Shown here piece after piece: positions 59,762-64,000 of a stretch of DNA of 64,000 nucleotides (its first letter is position 1; each line of letters starts with the position of its first letter). The position numbers and the translations under genes were made by a program. Where the stretch lies: assembly GCA_045538875.1 (NCBI GenBank), contig JAZQEG010000002.1:1-64000 (forward strand), written 5' to 3'. The DNA is from RGIG4708 sp045538875. Its GTDB lineage: Bacteria > Bacillota > Clostridia > UMGS1810. The notes under the pieces are model-generated. The model was not told where the DNA came from. It was given only the letters and a program-made list of their open reading frames with translations, and did no database searches.

Positions 59762-60181
59762 ATGGAAAATATTTCAAATCAGATTTCTTATTTAAAAGGT
59801 CTTGTGGAAGGTCTTGATATAGACGCATCTTCCAAAGAGGGCAAAGTATTTGAGGCTATTATAGATGCTCTTGATGAAATTAATGATACAATCGACGATT
59901 TGTATGATTATCAGGACGAAATTGCAGAGCAGGTAGATATGATTGATGATGACCTTGCCGAAATTGAGGAAGAACTCATTGATTGCTGCGACGAGGATTG
60001 CGATTGCTGCAACGACTGCGATTTTGATGATGATATTGAATATTACGAAATTGAGTGTCCAAACTGTCACGATGTAATTTGCATCGATGAGGATTGCTTT
60101 GAGGACGATGACGAAATTGTTTGCCCTAACTGCAGCGAGCCAATCGAAATCAACTTTGAAGTAGAACAAGACGAAGAATAA
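59762..60181 (+). CDS. acidic zinc-ribbon protein (CD1247-like)
   Basis: A 139-aa, highly acidic protein. N-terminal helical region (YLKGLVEGLDIDASSKEGKV, the mark of the CD1247 N-terminal domain), a coiled coil (about 25-70), a Cys/Asp cluster (CCDEDCDCCNDCDF), and a zinc ribbon with CPNC at about 98-101 and CPNC at about 122-125. Start at ATG 59762; AAAGG is 12 bases upstream. Function unknown; widely found in Clostridia, often beside efp. Confidence 0.85.
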   Translation: MENISNQISYLKGLVEGLDIDASSKEGKVFEAIIDALDEINDTIDDLYDYQDEIAEQVDMIDDDLAEIEEELIDCCDEDCDCCNDCDFDDDIEYYEIECPNCHDVICIDEDCFEDDDEIVCPNCSEPIEINFEVEQDEE

Positions 60182-60189
60182 TTTATTTT

Positions 60190-60220
60190 AAAAGAAGTAC
60201 ATTAATTTGTACTTCTTTTT
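60190..60220 (+). terminator. terminator after the acidic protein
   Basis: A 10-bp stem (60191-60200 with 60209-60218), eight-base loop, T run to 60220. Confidence 0.8.
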
Positions 60221-60249
60221 AGCCTTATGTGCCTGCGATAAGGCTAAAA
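60217..60249. promoter_or_regulatory. 12-bp inverted repeat in the glnA leader
   Basis: TTTTAGCCTTAT (60217-60228) and ATAAGGCTAAAA (60238-60249) form a perfect 12-bp stem around a 9-base loop. Its first bases are also the T run of the preceding terminator. It may be an operator or RNA hairpin for nitrogen control of glnA, or a terminator for the opposite strand. Confidence 0.5.
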
Positions 60250-60293
60250 TTGTAATGATGTTATATGTAGGCGGAAAGGCTTTGGAAATACAA

Positions 60294-62381
60294 ATGACAA
60301 GAGTATCAGATATGTTTGGTTCGATGGTGTTTAACGACACTGTTATGAGGGAAAGGCTCCCTCGGGAAACATATAAAACACTTCAAAGAACCATAAAAGA
60401 CGGCAAACATCTAGAACTTAGCCTTGCCACTGTTGTTGCAAGTGCAATGAAGGATTGGGCTATCGAAAAAGGTGCTACGCATTATACGCACTGGTTTCAG
60501 CCTATGACAGGAATTACCGCCGAAAAGCATGACAGCTTTATTACCCCTGCCCAAAACGGCAAGGTAATAATGGAGTTTTCGGGAAAAGAGCTTGTCAAAG
60601 GTGAGCCTGATGCATCTTCATTTCCGTCGGGCGGGCTTCGTGCCACATTTGAGGCACGCGGTTACACTGCATGGGACCCAACATCATATGCATTTATAAA
60701 AGACAATATTTTGTGCATCCCCACCGCTTTTTGCTCTTATGGTGGCGAGGCGCTTGACAACAAAACACCGCTGCTTCGCTCAATGGAGGCTATTAATCGT
60801 CAGGCAATGCGAGTAATAAAGCTTTTTGGCAACGAAAATGTTACTTCTGTCAAAACAACTGTTGGTCCTGAGCAAGAGTACTTCCTTATAGACAAGGATG
60901 TGTACGAACAGCGTAAAGACCTTATTTACACAGGCCGTACTCTTTTTGGGGCGCGTGCTCCAAAAGGTCAGGAAATGGATGACCATTACTTTGGTGCCAT
61001 AAAGCCAAGAGTTGCAGCCTTTATGGATGAACTCAACGAGCAGTGCTGGAAGCTTGGCATTTTGGCAAAAACACAGCATAACGAGGCAGCTCCGTCACAG
61101 CACGAGCTTGCCCCCATATACACTACAACAAATATTGCGGCAGACCACAATCAGCTCACAATGGAGCTTATGCAAAAAATTGCCAAAAAACACAATATGG
61201 TTTGCCTGCTCCACGAAAAGCCGTTTAAGGGAGTTAACGGCAGCGGCAAGCACAACAACTGGTCGCTCACCACAAACACAGGTGTTAACTTGCTTGAGCC
61301 TGGCGACACCCCATACGAAAATGCACAGTTTATATTGTTTTTGTGCGCGGTTATAAAAGCAGTTGACGAATATCAGGATTTGCTCCGAATTTCTATTGCA
61401 TCTGCGGGCAACGATCACCGACTTGGTGCAAACGAAGCACCGCCTGCAATTGTGTCAATGTTTTTGGGCGATGAACTCAACGAAATACTCGAAGCTATAG
61501 AAAATGACACGAGCTACGATGCAAAAGAAAAAGAGGTTATGCGAGTTGGCGTGCACATTTTGCCAAAATTTAACCGTGACACCACCGACCGCAACAGAAC
61601 CAGCCCATTTGCATTTACAGGCAACAAGTTTGAGTTTCGTATGCTTGGTTCGTCTGCGTCGGTTTCGTTTAGCAATGTTGTAATTAATACTGCTGTTGCC
61701 GAGGTGCTGCGCACATTTGCCGATGAGCTTGAAAATGCAAATGACTTTGACAACGCACTTCACGATTTGGTTGCAAAAACCATAAAAAAACATAAACGCA
61801 TAATATTTAACGGCAACGGATATGACGATGCATGGGTTGAAGAGGCCAAAAAGCGAGGCCTTTTAAACCTTAAGTCTACACCTGATTGTCTGCCTTATTT
61901 TGTTTCGGACAAAAACATAAAGCTTTTTACAACTCATAAGGTGTTTTCGGAAACAGAGATGAAAGCAAGATGCGAAATTATGTTTGAAAATTATGCAAAA
62001 CTCATTAATATAGAAACACTTACCGCAATTGATATGACCAAAAAACAAATTCTTCCGGCTGTAAGTTCATATATTAAAGAGATTGCCGAAACAGCGCTTG
62101 CAAAAAAACCATTTGGTGCCGATACCACATATGAGGTGCAAACACTTACTTTAATGTCAAAACTTGCAGGTGAAGCGCATAATCTTGTATGCAATCTGGA
62201 AAATCAGTCAATACAGGCAGAGGCTATATCAGATGCAAAAGAAAAAGCAATTTATTATAAAGATAATGTACTTGTTACCATGGCAGATTTGAGGGAAAGA
62301 GTTGACGCTCTTGAATCTATGACATCAGCAAAAATGTGGCCGTATCCTTCGTATGGCGAATTGCTGTTTGGTATAAAATAG
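60294..62381 (+). CDS. glnN: glutamine synthetase type III
   Basis: A 695-aa GSIII. N-terminal VSDMFGSMVFND, VGPEQEYFLID (metal site), NEAAPSQHELAPIYTT, HEKPFKGVNGSGKHNNWSL and FEFRMLGSSASVSFSN. It makes glutamine from glutamate and ammonia and is the large dodecameric form common in Bacteroidota, Ruminococcus and other gut Clostridia. The start is ATG 60294 (residues MTRVSDMFG), where homology begins, with TTGGA 7 bases before. A TTG at 60282 is an alternative. Confidence 0.94.
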   Translation: MTRVSDMFGSMVFNDTVMRERLPRETYKTLQRTIKDGKHLELSLATVVASAMKDWAIEKGATHYTHWFQPMTGITAEKHDSFITPAQNGKVIMEFSGKELVKGEPDASSFPSGGLRATFEARGYTAWDPTSYAFIKDNILCIPTAFCSYGGEALDNKTPLLRSMEAINRQAMRVIKLFGNENVTSVKTTVGPEQEYFLIDKDVYEQRKDLIYTGRTLFGARAPKGQEMDDHYFGAIKPRVAAFMDELNEQCWKLGILAKTQHNEAAPSQHELAPIYTTTNIAADHNQLTMELMQKIAKKHNMVCLLHEKPFKGVNGSGKHNNWSLTTNTGVNLLEPGDTPYENAQFILFLCAVIKAVDEYQDLLRISIASAGNDHRLGANEAPPAIVSMFLGDELNEILEAIENDTSYDAKEKEVMRVGVHILPKFNRDTTDRNRTSPFAFTGNKFEFRMLGSSASVSFSNVVINTAVAEVLRTFADELENANDFDNALHDLVAKTIKKHKRIIFNGNGYDDAWVEEAKKRGLLNLKSTPDCLPYFVSDKNIKLFTTHKVFSETEMKARCEIMFENYAKLINIETLTAIDMTKKQILPAVSSYIKEIAETALAKKPFGADTTYEVQTLTLMSKLAGEAHNLVCNLENQSIQAEAISDAKEKAIYYKDNVLVTMADLRERVDALESMTSAKMWPYPSYGELLFGIK

Positions 62382-62392
62382 GAGGAAATAAT

Positions 62393-62977
62393 ATGGAATT
62401 AACACAGATAAAGGGTACTCTTTTTGGGTACAAAAAGGTTGATGTTGTTCAGTATATAAGCGAACTCAATGAGCTGCATACTGCACAGCTTCAAAACAAA
62501 AAAGATGAGCTTGACGAGCTTACAAAGGCAAATGAAGCACAAATCAGCTCATTAAAATTACAAAATGAAGAGCTTAAATCAAAGGTTGATGAGCTTAAAG
62601 AGCAGCTTAACATTGCTCAGACAGAGCTTAATTCAGCACTTTCTGCACTGGAAATGCTCAAAAAAGAGCACAATACCCTGCTTGATGAAACAACCGATTT
62701 AAGAGATAAGAGCGAATTTATTGCAACTGCCATTATCAAAGCCGAAAAATGTGCAGGTATGCTTGTTAACGAAGCACGCTCAAATGCTCAGGAAATGGTA
62801 AACAAAGCCACACAAAAGGTTGAAGACGAAAAGAAAAGGCTTGAAACTGCAAAAGGGTATGTGTCTGATATCAGAACTCAATTTAACAAACTTGCTGTTC
62901 AGATTAACGATGTTCTTGCATCAAGCGAATCGGAAATGAATATCAAAATTAATTCAATCGAAAAAGCAGGTAAATAA
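62393..62977 (+). CDS. DivIVA-like coiled-coil protein
   Basis: A 194-aa protein. The N-terminal IKGTLFGYKKVDVVQYISELNE is the lipid-binding and coil start of DivIVA/GpsB proteins. A long coiled coil follows (about 25-115, 145-175). Start ATG 62393 with AGGAGG. In the Firmicutes it guides division or growth proteins to curved membranes. Only 11 bases follow glnA, so it may be cotranscribed. Confidence 0.82.
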   Translation: MELTQIKGTLFGYKKVDVVQYISELNELHTAQLQNKKDELDELTKANEAQISSLKLQNEELKSKVDELKEQLNIAQTELNSALSALEMLKKEHNTLLDETTDLRDKSEFIATAIIKAEKCAGMLVNEARSNAQEMVNKATQKVEDEKKRLETAKGYVSDIRTQFNKLAVQINDVLASSESEMNIKINSIEKAGK

Positions 62978-63013
62978 TTTTTTGCGTTTTTTGCGGCTTG
63001 CTATTTTAATAAG

Positions 63014-63042
63014 TTGACAAAACACAAAAAAAGTGTTATTAT
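63014..63042 (+). promoter_or_regulatory. promoter of the T-box leader
   Basis: TTGACA (63014-63019), 17 bases, TATTAT (63037-63042). Confidence 0.85.
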
Positions 63043-63049
63043 ATCACTT

Positions 63050-63303
63050 GTGGACTGTGAAGGTGTGTAAGTAGTATACAGACTTATCTTCAAAGAGAGA
63101 GCGTATCGTCGGCTGTGAGTACGCTTGAAGAAGCTGTGTATGAATTTCAGCATTGGAGCCCTCTGCGAAAAGCTATTTAGCGTTAAGCAGACATTACCGT
63201 AATGGCAAAAATCGGACCAAAAGTGCGAAATTTATATTTCGAAATAGGGTGGTACCGCGAGCAATCTCGTCCCTTGTATGTGGGCGATGATTGCTTTTTT
63301 TTA
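63050..63303 (+). ncRNA. T-box riboswitch for phenylalanine
   Basis: The leader has the conserved T-box AGGGTGGTACCGCG (63246-63259), a terminator AGCAATC/GATTGCT (63260-63266 with 63289-63295) with further pairing and a long T run, and Stem I with the AGAGAGC start. The specifier is probably TTC (63146-63148, in GAATTTCAGC), a Phe codon. Uncharged tRNA-Phe binding to the T-box opens the antiterminator and turns on pheS. This fills the 360 bases between the DivIVA-like gene and pheS. Confidence 0.93.
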
Positions 63304-63337
63304 CTTGTTAACAATTACTATATATATGGAGGTAACT

Positions 63338-64000
63338 ATGAAAACCAAAATAGCACAAATTAAATCCGAGTTGGAAAAAAAGCTTGTTGTGGGCATAGGT
63401 ATAAATGAGTATAAGGCTCTGCGTGAGCAATACCTTAGCAACAAATCAGGCGAAATTCCAAACCTTATGAAAGCTATGCGTGATGTACCCAAAGAGGAAA
63501 AACCTCAGATGGGCAAAATTATCAATGAGCTTAAAGTTTGGGCAGAGGAGCGCTTTGGGCAGGTGGATGCAGCTCTTAAGGCAGCCGAGCTTGCCGAAAA
63601 AAATGCAAAAGAATCGGTAGATATAACAATGCCTGCAACCAAAAATCAAACAGGCTCACTTCACCCAACTACACTTATAAAATCGGAAATTATAAACATA
63701 TTTGCAAATATGGGCTTTGATGTGTTTGACGGCCCCGAAATTGAAACAGATTACTACAATTTTTCGGCACTCAATGTGCCCGAAGACCACCCCGCAAGAG
63801 CAGAACAGGATACATTTTATATAACTGATAAAATACTGCTCCGTACTCAGACATCACCCGGGCAGATACGCACAATGGAGGTTAAAAAGCCTCCTATAAA
63901 GGTACTTTCGCCGGGCAGGGTTTTTCGCTCTGATGACGATGCTACACACACACCTATGTTTCATCAAATGGAAGGCCTTGTTGTAGACGAAAATATTTCG
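63338..64000 (+). CDS. pheS: phenylalanyl-tRNA synthetase alpha subunit (5' part)
   Basis: The first 221 codons of PheS. N-terminal coiled coil (about 1-90), then the catalytic core with SLHPTTLIKSEIINIF, DGPEIETDYYNF, PEDHPAR and class II motif 2 FRSDDDATHTPMFHQMEG. The ATG 63338 follows GGAGGTA by 4 bases. The gene leaves the window; pheT would be expected next. Controlled by the Phe T-box just upstream. Confidence 0.97.
   Translation, partial: MKTKIAQIKSELEKKLVVGIGINEYKALREQYLSNKSGEIPNLMKAMRDVPKEEKPQMGKIINELKVWAEERFGQVDAALKAAELAEKNAKESVDITMPATKNQTGSLHPTTLIKSEIINIFANMGFDVFDGPEIETDYYNFSALNVPEDHPARAEQDTFYITDKILLRTQTSPGQIRTMEVKKPPIKVLSPGRVFRSDDDATHTPMFHQMEGLVVDENIS

Noticed and set aside
1..64000. 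CRISPR array
   Set aside because: No regularly spaced direct repeats of 24-40 bases were seen anywhere. The only regular array is the 10-bp-spaced MraZ box set.

Overview
The window looks like the chromosome of a low-GC, endospore-forming gut Clostridia (Bacillota). The evidence is an ordered Firmicutes housekeeping backbone (mraZ-rsmH-ftsL-PBP-murE-mraY-ftsW-murG-murA-ftsQ-ftsZ-nrdR, infC-rpmI-rplT, cdaA-cdaR, rny-ymdB, a T-box before pheS), a 22-codon spoVM beside rpmB, MurT/GatD, a type III glutamine synthetase, SLH-domain and bile-salt-hydrolase genes, and frequent TTG/GTG starts. The exact family cannot be fixed from this sequence. An order such as Oscillospirales or Monoglobales would fit, but that is inference.

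Layout. (1) 1-73: tail of a truncated gene with its terminator. (2) About 165-7661: an AT-rich mobile module. It carries a short leader ORF with a terminator-like hairpin, a sigma-70 region-4 protein, a long highly structured RNA (about 955-1320), a 56-aa protein, three consecutive large serine recombinase genes (the middle one without a catalytic domain), several small proteins, and two resolvase-like proteins that have lost catalytic residues. No cargo or conjugation genes are seen. (3) 7.8-20.2 kb: accessory and envelope genes on the + strand: a lipoprotein, PaaK-ACT pair, bile salt hydrolase with a hairpin over its ribosome binding site, Phd-Doc toxin-antitoxin with a 35-bp palindromic operator, an SDR resembling the EF-P 5-aminopentanone reductase, a MacAB-like exporter and an SLH protein. 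(4) 20.2-30.8 kb, minus strand: peptide-binding lipoprotein, ymdB, rny, folD, ygiQ, ftsK/spoIIIE, rho. (5) 30.9-33.5 kb: BrkB-like protein, rpmB, spoVM and a small membrane protein on the minus strand, acpP, rnc.

(6) 33.6-47.6 kb: the division and cell-wall cluster, led by a promoter with four 10-bp-spaced GTGGT MraZ boxes. It lacks murD, murC, murB and ftsA. After nrdR and a dihydrouridine synthase come, on the minus strand, gatD, murT and an orphan PTS IIC gene. (7) 50.9-52.4 kb: two overlapping genes of uncertain role. (8) 52.4-53.7 kb: infC (non-AUG start, L20-type leader), rpmI, rplT. (9) 53.8-59.1 kb: TrmH-type methyltransferase, c-di-AMP synthase cdaA and cdaR, then base-excision-repair genes nth and nfo and an Xaa-Pro peptidase. 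(10) 59.2-64 kb: efp, an acidic zinc-ribbon protein, glnA type III, a DivIVA-like protein, and a Phe T-box controlling pheS, which runs off the window.

The most unusual part is the serine-recombinase module with its multi-stem RNA and its set of catalytically empty recombinase relatives. Strong local regulatory architectures also stand out: the bsh hairpin, the phd-doc operator, the MraZ boxes, the rny leader, the hairpin between Shine-Dalgarno and start of the dihydrouridine synthase gene, and an unexplained structured segment before murA. All family assignments were made by reading the sequence; no database search was run.
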